Origin: Candidatus Promineofilum glycogenicum
GTDB taxonomy: Bacteria; Chloroflexota; Anaerolineae; Promineifilales; Promineifilaceae
Reading direction: 5' to 3'
NCBI GenBank assembly: GCA_016707605.1
Contig: JADJHJ010000001.1
Location: forward strand, 930,001 to 994,000
Length of the DNA: 64,000 bases
The notes below the pieces were generated by a model. That model did no database searches. It had not been told where the DNA came from and worked only from the letters and a program-made list of their open reading frames with translations. Both the position numbers and the translations under genes were made by a program. Shown piece by piece: positions 44,130 to 52,721 of the stretch (the first letter of the stretch is position 1; each line of letters opens with the position of its first letter).

Positions 44130-44157
44130 CTAATCCCTAATCCCTAGCCCCTAATCC
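44130..44157. repeat. Four heptamers CTAATCC between convergent genes
   Basis: CTAATCC, CTAATCC, CTAGCCC, CTAATCC in tandem, ending at the stop codon of the CBS-ACT gene. Part of a set of 7-8-bp tandem repeats in intergenic regions of this window. Confidence 0.8.
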
Positions 44158-44817
44158 CTAAACAACATCCCGAATATCCACAATCTCCTGGTCGGGAACC
44201 TGGCTCAGCACAGCGCGCGCCTCGGCCGAGTCGACGCCGCGAATCTTGATCACGGCATCGTAGAACCCCTCGCGCCGCGGCGTGGGGAAGGTACCGATGC
44301 CCATGACGCCCCACTGTTGCCGGCCCAATACGGCCGTCAGCCTGGCGAACTCCCCCGGCCGGTTAGGCATACGCATTGTCACCCGCACGCCATCCGACGG
44401 CAGGCCGAGCATCAACTGGAAGGCGTGGAGCAGATCGACTTCGGTCAGGATGCCGACGACCACGTCGTCGTCCTCGACCACCGGCAGGCAACTGATCTTG
44501 TGGTCGGTCATGTGGCGCGCGGCGCGCTCAATGGTGCGGTCGGGGGCGATGGTCTCGATCTTGTCGGCCGGGATCATCACGTCACTGACCGACAGGCGCG
44601 ACAGATGGCGCGTGATCTCCCATACGTCGAGGCTGGCCAGCGCGCCGGGGTCGAGGGCGAAACTCAGTTGGTTGACCAGCCCCAGCAGGCGCTTGCCGTC
44701 GCCGACAACGGGCAGATGGCGGATCTGGTTCTCGTGCATCAGATGTTGAGCCTCGGCGGCCAGCATCGTCGGCGGGGCCATGACCGGGTGGCGGGTCATA
44801 CAGTCTTTGACGAGCAT
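44158..44817 (-). CDS. CBS-domain pair + ACT domain protein (AcuB-like)
   Basis: 219 residues. Two CBS domains (MLVKDCMTRHPVMAPP with IRHLPVVGD and LLGLVNQ; then SVSDVMI with ISCLPVVEDDDVVVGILTEVDLL) bind adenine nucleotides. A C-terminal ACT-like domain follows (VRVTMRMPNRPGEFARLTAVLG). AcuB-type proteins sense energy state and regulate acetoin or other metabolism. Here it lies between the methylamine genes and the peptide transporter, with no clear target. Confidence 0.85.
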   Translation of the reverse strand: MLVKDCMTRHPVMAPPTMLAAEAQHLMHENQIRHLPVVGDGKRLLGLVNQLSFALDPGALASLDVWEITRHLSRLSVSDVMIPADKIETIAPDRTIERAARHMTDHKISCLPVVEDDDVVVGILTEVDLLHAFQLMLGLPSDGVRVTMRMPNRPGEFARLTAVLGRQQWGVMGIGTFPTPRREGFYDAVIKIRGVDSAEARAVLSQVPDQEIVDIRDVV

Positions 44818-44839
44818 GTGAAGTCACCTTACAGAAGAA

Positions 44840-44873
44840 GAAACCACAGATTACGCAGATTAAACAGATTTTC
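44840..44873. repeat. Single copy of the 34-bp repeat
   Basis: It matches the left arm of the 69-bp palindrome (39337-39370) at 32 of 34 positions (AA instead of CC in the middle). It lies just upstream of the CBS-ACT gene, in the leader of its transcript. Confidence 0.85.
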
Positions 44874-44892
44874 CTGAATGGCCAGGCAGGCT

Positions 44893-46998
44893 TTAGGGCG
44901 ACACAGTGATGACCGGCGGCAGGTCGCGCAAGGTCTCCAGCGGGATGTGGCACAGGATGCGGTGGCCGTTGCCGGCTTCGCGCCAGGGCGGAACCTCCAT
45001 CTCGCAGATGCGCCCGCCGTCGGGCAGCAGCGCCCGCCGCGGGCAGCGTGTGTGGAAGCGGCAGCCGCTGGGCGGATCGATGGCGCTGGGCACGGTCCCC
45101 TCCAGCCGGATGCGCCGCTGCTGCGCCGCCGGGTCGGGGATGGGCACGGCCGACAGCAGCGCCTCGGTGTAGGGGTGGTAGGGCGGAGCGTAGATCGCCT
45201 CCGCCGGGCCGATGTCGACCACCTGGCCCAGATACATCACCGCCACCTGATCGGAGAAGTAGCGCACCACGCTCAGGTCGTGGGCGATGAAGACCATCGT
45301 CGTGCCGTACTCCTGCTGCACCTCCAGCAACAGGTTCAACAGCGCCGCCTGCACCGACACGTCCAGGGCGCTGACCGGCTCGTCGCACAGCACCAGGTCG
45401 GGCCGGCTGGCCAGGGCGCGGGCGATACCGACGCGCTGCTTCTCGCCGCCGCTGAGCTGGCGCGGCAGGCGGTTGTAGTAGTTCTCGCCCAGGCGCACGG
45501 CCTCCAGCAACCGGAGCACCTCGGCGCGAATCTGCCCTTTCGGAACTGTGCCGAAGCGCTCCATCGGCCGGGCGATCTGGTAGCCGACGGTGTAGGATGG
45601 GTTCATCGTCGCGTCCGGGTTCTGGAAGACCATCTGCAACTCGCGGATCAGTTCCGTGTTGCGGTCGGACAGGTCGCCGGTGATGTCCAGCCCCAGGAAC
45701 TCCGCCCGGCCGCCGCTGCTGCTCTCCAGGCCGATGATCGTCTTGACCAACGTGCTCTTACCGCAGCCCGACTCGCCGACGATGCCCAACGTCTGCCCCT
45801 TGTGGACGGTGAAGGACGCATCTTCCAGCGCCTGCACAAAGCGCTGCTCGCCCAGGCCGACGACGTCGCGCAGCGAACTGCCCTGCAACGGGTAGTACTT
45901 CTTTAGCCCCTGCACCTCCAGAATGGGCGCGCCGGCGCCGTTGCCGGCTGGTGGTGGAATCAGGCGCACGTCGGCCGAAGGAATCCACGCCGCCGGGTCG
46001 ATTACCTCGGCGAAGTGGCAGCGCACGAAAGTGCCATTGGGCAGTTGGCGCAACTCCGGCCGTTCCAGGCGGCAGCGCTCCTGCACGTAGTCACAGCGCG
46101 GGCTGAAGACGCAGCCGGCCGGCCGGTTGCTGGGCGGCGGCACGCGACCGCGGATGGGGTAGAGCACGCTGCCGGCCTTGTCCGCGCCCAGCCGGGGCAG
46201 GCAGCGGATCAGCCCCTGCGTATACGGGTGTTGCGGGTCGGCGAAAAGCTCCTGCACCGTCGCCCGCTCCACCAGTTCGCCGGCGTACATGACCCCGACG
46301 CGGTTGCAGATGCGGGCGATGACGCCCAGATTGTGGCTGATGAACATGATGGCCGTGTCGAAGTCGCGGCGCAGTTCGGCGATCAGGTCGAGCACGGCCG
46401 CCTCGACGGTCACATCCAGCGCCGTCGTCGGTTCATCCATGATCAGCAGCGCCGGGTTGTTGAGCAGGGCCATGGCGATGACCACGCGCTGCTGCTGGCC
46501 GCCGGAGATCTGGTGCGGGTAGCGGCGCAGGACGGCCGCCGGGTCGGGCATGTAGACGCGGTCGAGCATCTCGACGCAGCGCCGCGTCGCCTCCGCGTCG
46601 CTGACGCCGCGGTGGACGGTCAGCACCTCCTTCATCTGGTCGCCCAGGCGCATCGACGGGTTGAGCGACTGCATCGGGTCCTGGTAGACCATGGCGATCT
46701 GGTCGCCGCGCAACTGGCGCAACTCCTCGCCGCTCTTGCCCAGCAGCTCCTGCCCCTGGAACTTGATGCTGCCGCGCTTGACGTAGCCATTGGCCCCCAG
46801 GAAGTTGACCACCGCCCAGGCGGTCGTGCTCTTGCCGCAGCCCGACTCGCCGACGACGCCGAACGTCTCGCCGCGGGCGATCTCGAACGAGACGTTCTGG
46901 ATCGCCTCGACCTCGCCGCCGCGGATCTTATAAGCCACGGCCAGGTTCTCGACCTTGAGGACGGGCATGCGGGGGCCGGTGGTGGGGGAGGCGATCAT
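44893..46998 (-). CDS. Peptide-type ABC transporter, both ATPases fused (DppD-DppF)
   Basis: 701 residues with two complete ABC units. Unit 1: GVVGESGCGKSTTAWAVV, SGGQQQRVVIAMALL, LLIMDEPTTALD, followed by an oligopeptide-type C-terminal domain with Cys (VFSPRCDYVQERC). Unit 2: GIVGESGCGKSTLV, SGGEKQRVGIARAL, LVLCDEPVSALD, and a second such domain (CRFHTRCPRRALLPDG). The two are normally separate subunits. They power the permeases DppC and DppB upstream in the same operon. ATG 46998 or the ATG of MPVLKVENL ten codons later could start it. Confidence 0.93.
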   Translation of the reverse strand: MIASPTTGPRMPVLKVENLAVAYKIRGGEVEAIQNVSFEIARGETFGVVGESGCGKSTTAWAVVNFLGANGYVKRGSIKFQGQELLGKSGEELRQLRGDQIAMVYQDPMQSLNPSMRLGDQMKEVLTVHRGVSDAEATRRCVEMLDRVYMPDPAAVLRRYPHQISGGQQQRVVIAMALLNNPALLIMDEPTTALDVTVEAAVLDLIAELRRDFDTAIMFISHNLGVIARICNRVGVMYAGELVERATVQELFADPQHPYTQGLIRCLPRLGADKAGSVLYPIRGRVPPPSNRPAGCVFSPRCDYVQERCRLERPELRQLPNGTFVRCHFAEVIDPAAWIPSADVRLIPPPAGNGAGAPILEVQGLKKYYPLQGSSLRDVVGLGEQRFVQALEDASFTVHKGQTLGIVGESGCGKSTLVKTIIGLESSSGGRAEFLGLDITGDLSDRNTELIRELQMVFQNPDATMNPSYTVGYQIARPMERFGTVPKGQIRAEVLRLLEAVRLGENYYNRLPRQLSGGEKQRVGIARALASRPDLVLCDEPVSALDVSVQAALLNLLLEVQQEYGTTMVFIAHDLSVVRYFSDQVAVMYLGQVVDIGPAEAIYAPPYHPYTEALLSAVPIPDPAAQQRRIRLEGTVPSAIDPPSGCRFHTRCPRRALLPDGGRICEMEVPPWREAGNGHRILCHIPLETLRDLPPVITVSP

Positions 46999-47002
46999 GG
47001 TG

Positions 47003-47042
47003 GTGGGTCAGTGGGTCAGTGGGTCAGTGGGTCAGTAGGTCA
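47003..47042. repeat. Five tandem octamers GTGGGTCA
   Basis: GTGGGTCA four times then GTAGGTCA, between dppC and the ATPase gene. The same octamer family recurs at 49355-49447, 53948-53979 and, inverted, 54381-54420. Confidence 0.85.
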
Positions 47043-47089
47043 GTCGGAGAGGCTCTTAGCTGACAACAACTGTCAACTGACAACTTCTC

Positions 47090-48040
47090 TTATCTCTGGT
47101 AGCGATTTAGCTCCTCGCGCAACCCGTCGGCCAGCAAGCTCAGGCCGACGACGAGGGACGAGATGGCCAGCGACGGCCAGATGACGCCCCAGGCGGTCGA
47201 GAACATGAAGCGCCGCGCCTCGTTGACCATCGACCCCCAATCGGGGTCGGGCGGCGGCAGCCCCAGGCCGAGGAAGCCCAGTGTGCCGATGGCAAAGATG
47301 GCGTAGCCGACGCGCAACATGGCGTCCACCAGCAACGGGCCGCGGGCGTTGGGCAGAATCTCGCGGAACATGACGTACCACTGGCTTTCGCCGCGCGTCT
47401 CGGCGGCGCGCACGTAGTCGCGGGTGCTGATGTCCAGCGTCAGACTGCGCGCCAGCCGGGCCACGCCCGGCGCGCCGGTGATGGCGATGGCGAAGATAAC
47501 CACCAGGTCGCCCCGCCCCAGCGCGGCGATGACCACCAAATAGAGAACAATGCTGGGAAAGGCGACGAAGGCGTCGAGCAACTGCATGATGGTCTGGTCC
47601 CAGCGCCCGCCGCGGTAGCCGGCGATCTGCCCCAGAAATGTGCCCAACGTCAACGAGCCGAGCACGCCCCAGATGGCCACGCCGATGGGCAGCGAGATCG
47701 TCCGGTCGCCGACGGGCACGCGCGTCTTCAGCAGCACGACCTGCGTGCCGACCATGAGACGCGAGAGGGTGTCGCGGCCCAGGTTGTCCGTGCCCAGCAG
47801 ATTGGTCGTGTTGGGCGGCAGGTTCTGGACGAAGCGCGACTCGTTGGGCGGGAAGGGCGTCCACACCAGCGACAGCAGGCCGATGACGATCCAGAACATC
47901 ACCATGAGAAAGCCGACGGTGGCGATGCGCGACTCGAAGATGATGCTCAGGCTCGACCACAGGCGACGGCCGCGCGACGGCCCGCCGGCGGTGGCGACCG
48001 GGCCGAGAGGCGTTTCGGGAGTGGGCTGGATGGCGGCCAT
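47090..48040 (-). CDS. Peptide-type ABC transporter permease (DppC-like)
   Basis: 316 residues, about six membrane helices. An N-terminal cytoplasmic tail and helix (FLMVMFWIVIGLLSLVW), the HPDTxGRD-like NLLGTDNLGRDTLSRLMVG, and the EAA loop RDYVRAAETRGESQWYVMFREILPNARGPLL. Forms the channel with DppB. It imports peptides or other small solutes; the linked amine genes make a methylated amine or short peptide plausible. Confidence 0.93.
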   Translation of the reverse strand: MAAIQPTPETPLGPVATAGGPSRGRRLWSSLSIIFESRIATVGFLMVMFWIVIGLLSLVWTPFPPNESRFVQNLPPNTTNLLGTDNLGRDTLSRLMVGTQVVLLKTRVPVGDRTISLPIGVAIWGVLGSLTLGTFLGQIAGYRGGRWDQTIMQLLDAFVAFPSIVLYLVVIAALGRGDLVVIFAIAITGAPGVARLARSLTLDISTRDYVRAAETRGESQWYVMFREILPNARGPLLVDAMLRVGYAIFAIGTLGFLGLGLPPPDPDWGSMVNEARRFMFSTAWGVIWPSLAISSLVVGLSLLADGLREELNRYQR

Positions 48041-48055
48041 TGGGCTTACTCTTCC

Positions 48056-49354
48056 CTAAGCGTAGCGAATGCGCGGATTCAACAGCGTATAGGCGAAGTC
48101 GCCGACCAAGCGCGTGCCGACGGCGACGATAACCAGGATCATCGCCGCGGCCTCGATGGCGTTGGGGTCGCCGAAGATGGCGGCGTCATAGATGTACTGG
48201 CCCAGGCCGGGGTAGCCGAAGATAACCTCGACGACGACCAACCCACCGATCAGCCAGTTGACGTGCAACATGATGATCGTGATCGGCGCCAGCAGCGCGT
48301 TGCGCACGGCATGGCGAAAGATCACCCGCCCGCGCGGCATCCCCTTGATGATCGCCGTGCGGATGTAGGGCGTGTCCATCACCTCGACCATACTGGCGCG
48401 GGTCATGCGCGCCACGTAGCCCAACTCGACCGCCGTCAGCGTCAGCACCGGCAGGATGAGCAGGCTGGGGTTCTCGAAGATGGCGTTGGGGCTGGTAAAG
48501 ATGGCCACCGCCGGCACCCACTTCAGCCAGATGCCGAAGATGAGGATCAGGAAGATGCCGGTGACGAACTCCGGCGTGGCCGTCAGCGTCAGCCCGACGA
48601 TAGAGATCGTCCGGTCAATCGCCCGCCCCTCGTTGACCCCGGCGACGATACCCAACAGCAGCGCCAGGGGCATGACCACGGCGAAGGCCACGGCGGCCAG
48701 GATCACCGAGTTGCGCAGCCGCGGGAACAGCGTCACCGACACCGCCCGCCCCGTCTGCAATGACTTGCCGCCGTCGCCGCGCAACAGCCCCTTGCGCAGC
48801 GGGATGTACTGCTGCGGTCCGTCGCCCTCCTTGCGCAGCCCGCCCTTGGTCAGCACCCAGACCTCGGCCCCTTGCCCGCGCACCCACTTGACTGCGCTGC
48901 CGTCTTCGTTGACGCCCCAGAAGAACTCGGCCCCGGCTTCGTCGCGCGACCAGCCCACTTCGGCGGCCGTCGTCGCCACCGTGCCGTCGGGCTGAAGTTG
49001 CAGCGTCAGCAACTCCCCCTCCTCCAGCCGCCACTGTGTCGGCGTGCCGTCCACGTCGGCCCACCACACTCGTTCGCCGGTGATCTGATTGGTGGCCGTG
49101 ACCAAAGGGAAGCCGACCTGGCTCTCGGCCCGCCAATCGCTGCCGACCAGCCAGTCGAGATAGCGCTGCCAACTGGGCGCGTCGAGGCCCAGTTGGGCAC
49201 GATAGGAAGCGCGCTGCTCCGGCGTCGAGAAGACGCCCAGCAGCTTCACCGCCACGTCACCCGTCGCCACCTCCAGCAGCACCCAGAGGAGGACGGAGAC
49301 GAGGAACATCGTCACAAAGGTCGAGATGAGGCTGCGAACCAGGAAGCGGGCCAT
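48056..49354 (-). CDS. Peptide-type ABC transporter permease (DppB-like) with a long external loop
   Basis: 432 residues, against the usual 310-340. First helix LISTFVTMFLVSVLLWVLLE is followed by ~150 extra residues before the second helix, including a beta-rich region (GERVWWADVDGTPTQWRLEEGEL, GAEVWVLTKGGLRK). The EAA loop is DTPYIRTAIIKGMPRGRVIFRHAVRNALL. The insert faces outward and may interact with the binding protein or wall. Operon with dppC and the fused ATPases. Confidence 0.92.
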   Translation of the reverse strand: MARFLVRSLISTFVTMFLVSVLLWVLLEVATGDVAVKLLGVFSTPEQRASYRAQLGLDAPSWQRYLDWLVGSDWRAESQVGFPLVTATNQITGERVWWADVDGTPTQWRLEEGELLTLQLQPDGTVATTAAEVGWSRDEAGAEFFWGVNEDGSAVKWVRGQGAEVWVLTKGGLRKEGDGPQQYIPLRKGLLRGDGGKSLQTGRAVSVTLFPRLRNSVILAAVAFAVVMPLALLLGIVAGVNEGRAIDRTISIVGLTLTATPEFVTGIFLILIFGIWLKWVPAVAIFTSPNAIFENPSLLILPVLTLTAVELGYVARMTRASMVEVMDTPYIRTAIIKGMPRGRVIFRHAVRNALLAPITIIMLHVNWLIGGLVVVEVIFGYPGLGQYIYDAAIFGDPNAIEAAAMILVIVAVGTRLVGDFAYTLLNPRIRYA

Positions 49355-49447
49355 GTCAGTTGTCAGTATTCAGTAGGTCAGTATTCAGTAGGTCAGTCTG
49401 TCAGTCATTACTAACCTACTGACCTACTGGCTCACTGACCTACTGAC
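49355..49447. repeat. GTCAGTAG-type tandem and inverted repeats
   Basis: The plus strand carries GTCAGT(A/T)-type units leftward (49356-49400) and their complements ACTGACCT rightward (49411-49446), so the region folds on itself between the binding-protein gene and dppB. Same family as the octamers at 47003 and 53948. Confidence 0.8.
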
Positions 49448-51169
49448 TTACAGCGTATTGTCGTAGACCTCATAAAAGAAGTCGTAAGCCGTCGGGTGGG
49501 CTTCGATGCCCTGGAAGCGCTCGTGGGTGATGTTCCAGACGTTCTTCCAGTAGCTGTTGCCGATGGGGCCGCGCTCCTGCATGATGGTCTGGATGTCGCA
49601 CATGATGGCGCGGCGGGCCTCCACGTCGAGCGTCGCCTCCGCCTGGCGCAGCAGCGTCTCGAACTCCTCGTCCGACCAGCGCGTCTCGTTCCACGCGCCG
49701 ATGGCCTCCTGGATGTAGGCCAGCGGCAGCACCATCGTGCCCAGCGGCCGGTGGGTCCACGACGTGATGCCCAGCGGCACTTCCGTCCAGCGATCCCAGT
49801 AGCCGTCCGGCTCGGTGATGTCCAGCTCGATGTCGAAGCCGGCGGCCAGAGCGTCTTCCTTCAACGCCGTGGCGATCTCCGGCTCGTTCTGGTCGTTCTT
49901 GGTGGAGAGGACGACTCTGAGCGGCAGTTCGATGCCCTTCTCCGAGGCGTACTCCTCCATCAGGGCGCGCGCCCCTTCAGGGTCGAAGGCCGGGATGGGC
50001 TGCTCACAGAACTCAGGATGGATGGGCGCGACGTGGGCGTCGAGCGACAGATCGCCCTCGCCGAAGTAGGACAGTTGCAGAATCTTCTCCCGATTCTGCG
50101 CCATCTTTAGCGCCGAGCGCACGCGGTTGTCGTCCCATGGCTCCAGGTCGACGCGCATGCGCAGGATGAGCGCCTGGGCGGTGCTGACTGCGCGCGTAGC
50201 CAAACCGGGCACGTCCTTTAACGCCTGCCAGTCCGGCGGCCGCGGGTCATAGAGCGAGTCCACCTGCCCCGATTGGAGCGCGGCCACGCCGGCGTCCTTG
50301 TCGGTCGAGACGTAAATGACTTCGTCCAGATAGGGCAGCGGCTGGCCGTCGGCCCCGTTGCGCCAGTAGTCGGCCCGGCGGCGGAAGACGGCCCGCTCCC
50401 CCTCGGCGTACTCCTGCAGCGTGAACGCGCCTGTGCCCACCGGGCTGGCCACGATGTCGCCGCCGAAGTTGCGGTGGAGGATGACCGCCGGGTAGTGGAA
50501 CAGGTGCTCCGGCACGCCGATGTTGGCCGTTTGCAGATGCAGCCGGATGTGGTGGTCGTCCACTTTCTCCACGTCCTGGATGCCGCTCAGGTAGGACATC
50601 AGGCCCAGCATCGAGGAGCCAACGTCGGGATTGAGCCACTCGCCGAACGTGAACATCACGTCATCGGCCGTCAGCGCGTCGCCGTTGTTGAACGTGACCC
50701 CCTGCTTCAGATAGAGGTCCCACGTCATTACGTCTTCGCTGGCCTCCCAGCGGTCGAGCAGGTAGGGACGGGTGACGTTGTCGCTGCCCGTCTCGGTCAG
50801 GTACTCGCTCATCTGGCGCACGACGTTAGCACCTTCCACCCATGACAGACGGGCGGGATGGTCGAGCAGTTGCAACTGCATGGACTTGGTGATTGTGCCG
50901 CCGCGGCGCGGGCCGCCGGCGCTGGTGTCGGCCGGGGCCGTCGTTGCCTCGCCTTCAACAGCGGCGGCCGTTGTGGGGGCCGCCTCGCCGCCACCCTGCG
51001 GGGCGCAGGCGGCGGCGATGGTCGCCGTGGCCGCCGACATGCCCAGCAGCGTGGCAAAGCGAATGAACTCGCGCCGCGTGATGCGCCCCTGTTCCAGTTG
51101 CTCATACGCGGCCGGTATCGCCGGATGAACCTTCTCCATCTCCTTCTTGGATACTCTCCGCACCTTCAT
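49448..51169 (-). CDS. Peptide-type ABC transporter substrate-binding lipoprotein (Tat-like signal)
   Basis: About 573 residues from ATG 51169 (ATG 51196 would add nine residues). The N-terminal export signal has TRREFIRFATLLGM, a twin-arginine motif, then TIAAACAPQ as lipobox with a low-complexity linker. SBP_bac_5 domain: TPYLLDRWEASEDVMTWDLYLKQGVTFNNGDALTADDVMF and AVFRRRADYWRNG. First gene of the transporter operon; permeases and ATPases follow on the minus strand. Confidence 0.92.
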   Translation of the reverse strand: MKVRRVSKKEMEKVHPAIPAAYEQLEQGRITRREFIRFATLLGMSAATATIAAACAPQGGGEAAPTTAAAVEGEATTAPADTSAGGPRRGGTITKSMQLQLLDHPARLSWVEGANVVRQMSEYLTETGSDNVTRPYLLDRWEASEDVMTWDLYLKQGVTFNNGDALTADDVMFTFGEWLNPDVGSSMLGLMSYLSGIQDVEKVDDHHIRLHLQTANIGVPEHLFHYPAVILHRNFGGDIVASPVGTGAFTLQEYAEGERAVFRRRADYWRNGADGQPLPYLDEVIYVSTDKDAGVAALQSGQVDSLYDPRPPDWQALKDVPGLATRAVSTAQALILRMRVDLEPWDDNRVRSALKMAQNREKILQLSYFGEGDLSLDAHVAPIHPEFCEQPIPAFDPEGARALMEEYASEKGIELPLRVVLSTKNDQNEPEIATALKEDALAAGFDIELDITEPDGYWDRWTEVPLGITSWTHRPLGTMVLPLAYIQEAIGAWNETRWSDEEFETLLRQAEATLDVEARRAIMCDIQTIMQERGPIGNSYWKNVWNITHERFQGIEAHPTAYDFFYEVYDNTL

Positions 51170-51621
51170 GGGTTCTCCTCCAATTTGAGCCTGCACGCCG
51201 GGGTTACCAGGCGTTTCGTTGCGTTGGGCTGGATTCGACTTCGCGGTTTGCTGGAATGCCTAAACATCACCTCCCCTGTGTCGGATGGGCCGCTCGGCCC
51301 GGACAGCGGTCTTGTGATCGATCAGTATTGGGTTGGATGTTCGGTGCGGCGTTCGAGGAAAGCGGGGGCCGGTTCGGCCGCGGCCCCACGCGGAAGAGGA
51401 GATTGGAACGGTAAACCACCAGGTTCATTGTTCGCAACTTGTCAATGACTGCCCTCGGCGGATCGGGCCACGTCTATCGATAGCGCGCCCGACCGCCCTG
51501 AGAAAAGCGCCGCTCACGACTGTCAATCTAGCGGCGGCAACATGATAACATGAGTTGGACGATGTGCAAGCGCGCGCCGCTACTTGCCGCTATAATCCGC
51601 GGCCACCTGAACAGACAGCCG
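51170..51621. other. Divergent intergenic region
   Basis: About 450 bases between the binding-protein gene (minus) and DinB (plus). No gene seen. Two minus-strand TTGACA boxes occur (around 51447 and 51528) without a good -10. It most likely holds the promoters of both the transporter and the sox operon, but none could be assigned. Confidence 0.5.
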
Positions 51622-52134
51622 ATGGATGCGAATGGAATGACCCAGCGCAGCGTTTTGCTCCAGGCTCTCGCTTCGACGCCGGCCGACGTGGCCCGGCTGG
51701 TGCGCGCCCTGGATGAATCGGCCGCCGCCTGGCGACCGGAGGGCGGCTGGTCGTGCCGCGAGGTGGTGGCCCACCTGGCCCACATCGAACCGCTCACTCT
51801 GGCCCGGCTGCGGCGCGTCCTGGCCGAAGAGACGCCGACAGTCGTCGCCCTCCTGCCCGACCCAGCCGCCCACGACCCCGACCTGCCAATTGCCCGTTTG
51901 GCCGAGCATTTCCAGATTGCCCGTGTTGAGACACTCGACTCGCTACACGAAATATCTCCCGGCGACTGGCAACGCCCGGCCATTCATGCCGCCAAGGGGC
52001 GCACCACCCTGCGCGGGTTGGTCGATGATCTCGTCGCCCACGATATCGAGCACACCAGCCAGTTGGTGACAATTCTTGGCCAATGGCGAGCAGCGCAACG
52101 CCGTCTTGCCGCCAGCTCGGAGAGTGGCCAGTGA
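51622..52134 (+). CDS. DinB/YfiT-family putative metal-binding protein
   Basis: 170 residues from ATG 51622 (ATG 51637 is an alternative). Four-helix bundle with metal-ligand histidines: REVVAHLAHIE in the second helix region and LVAHDIEHTSQL near the C-terminus. Members act as metal-dependent hydrolases or thiol transferases, often in small-molecule metabolism. It overlaps the DUF1638 gene by four bases and opens the sox operon. Confidence 0.85.
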   Translation: MDANGMTQRSVLLQALASTPADVARLVRALDESAAAWRPEGGWSCREVVAHLAHIEPLTLARLRRVLAEETPTVVALLPDPAAHDPDLPIARLAEHFQIARVETLDSLHEISPGDWQRPAIHAAKGRTTLRGLVDDLVAHDIEHTSQLVTILGQWRAAQRRLAASSESGQ

Positions 52135-52721
52135 AGACGGCCTTTATCCTCTGCGGCGCGCTGGCGCGCGAGGTGGTGGACGTCATCGCCCGCCACGGCT
52201 GGACGGTTGACCTGTACGGCATCCCAGCCATCGACCACATGCACCCGGAGCGCATTGCCCCCGACGTGGAGCGCAAGCTGCGCGCCATCCGCGCCGAGTA
52301 CGACCGCGTGCTCGTCGTCTTCGGCGACTGCGGCTCGCGCGGCGCGCTCGACGCCCTGCTGGCTCGCGAGGGGCTAGAGCGACTGGATGGCCCCCACTGC
52401 TACGAGATGTATGGCGGGCCGCTATTCGACGCGCTAATGGACGAAGAGCCAGGCACGTTCTTCCTGACCGACTTCCTCGTGCGCGGCTTTCGGGGGACGA
52501 TCTGGCACGGGCTGGGACTGGACCGCTACCCCCAACTGCTCGATGACTACTTCGCCAACTACCGGCGACTAGTCTTCATGACCCAGAGCGGCCGGCCCGA
52601 CCTGCTGGCCAAGGCCGAGACAATCGCCGCCACGCTGCGGCTGCCGCTGGAAGTGCGCCACACCGGCTACGGCCAACTGGAGACGCGCCTGGCGGCGTGG
52701 ATGGAGCGCGATGCCCAATAA
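52131..52721 (+). CDS. DUF1638 protein
   Basis: 196 residues. Start GTG 52131 overlaps the DinB stop (GTGA). Family features: FILCGALAREVVDVI, YDRVLVVFGDCGSRGALDALL (a conserved Cys in GDCG), CYEMYGGPLFDALMDEEPGTFFLTDFLVR and FMTQSGRPDLLAKA. From memory, DUF1638 genes often neighbour corrinoid methyltransferases of methylamines in methanogens and anaerobes. Biochemical function is unknown; a role in methyl transfer is inferred. It overlaps soxB by 11 bases. Confidence 0.85.
   Translation: MKTAFILCGALAREVVDVIARHGWTVDLYGIPAIDHMHPERIAPDVERKLRAIRAEYDRVLVVFGDCGSRGALDALLAREGLERLDGPHCYEMYGGPLFDALMDEEPGTFFLTDFLVRGFRGTIWHGLGLDRYPQLLDDYFANYRRLVFMTQSGRPDLLAKAETIAATLRLPLEVRHTGYGQLETRLAAWMERDAQ

Noticed and set aside
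44130..44157. CTAATCC repeats as telomere-like DNA.
   Set aside because: Four units inside a gene-dense chromosome next to other heptamer families point to ordinary tandem repeats.
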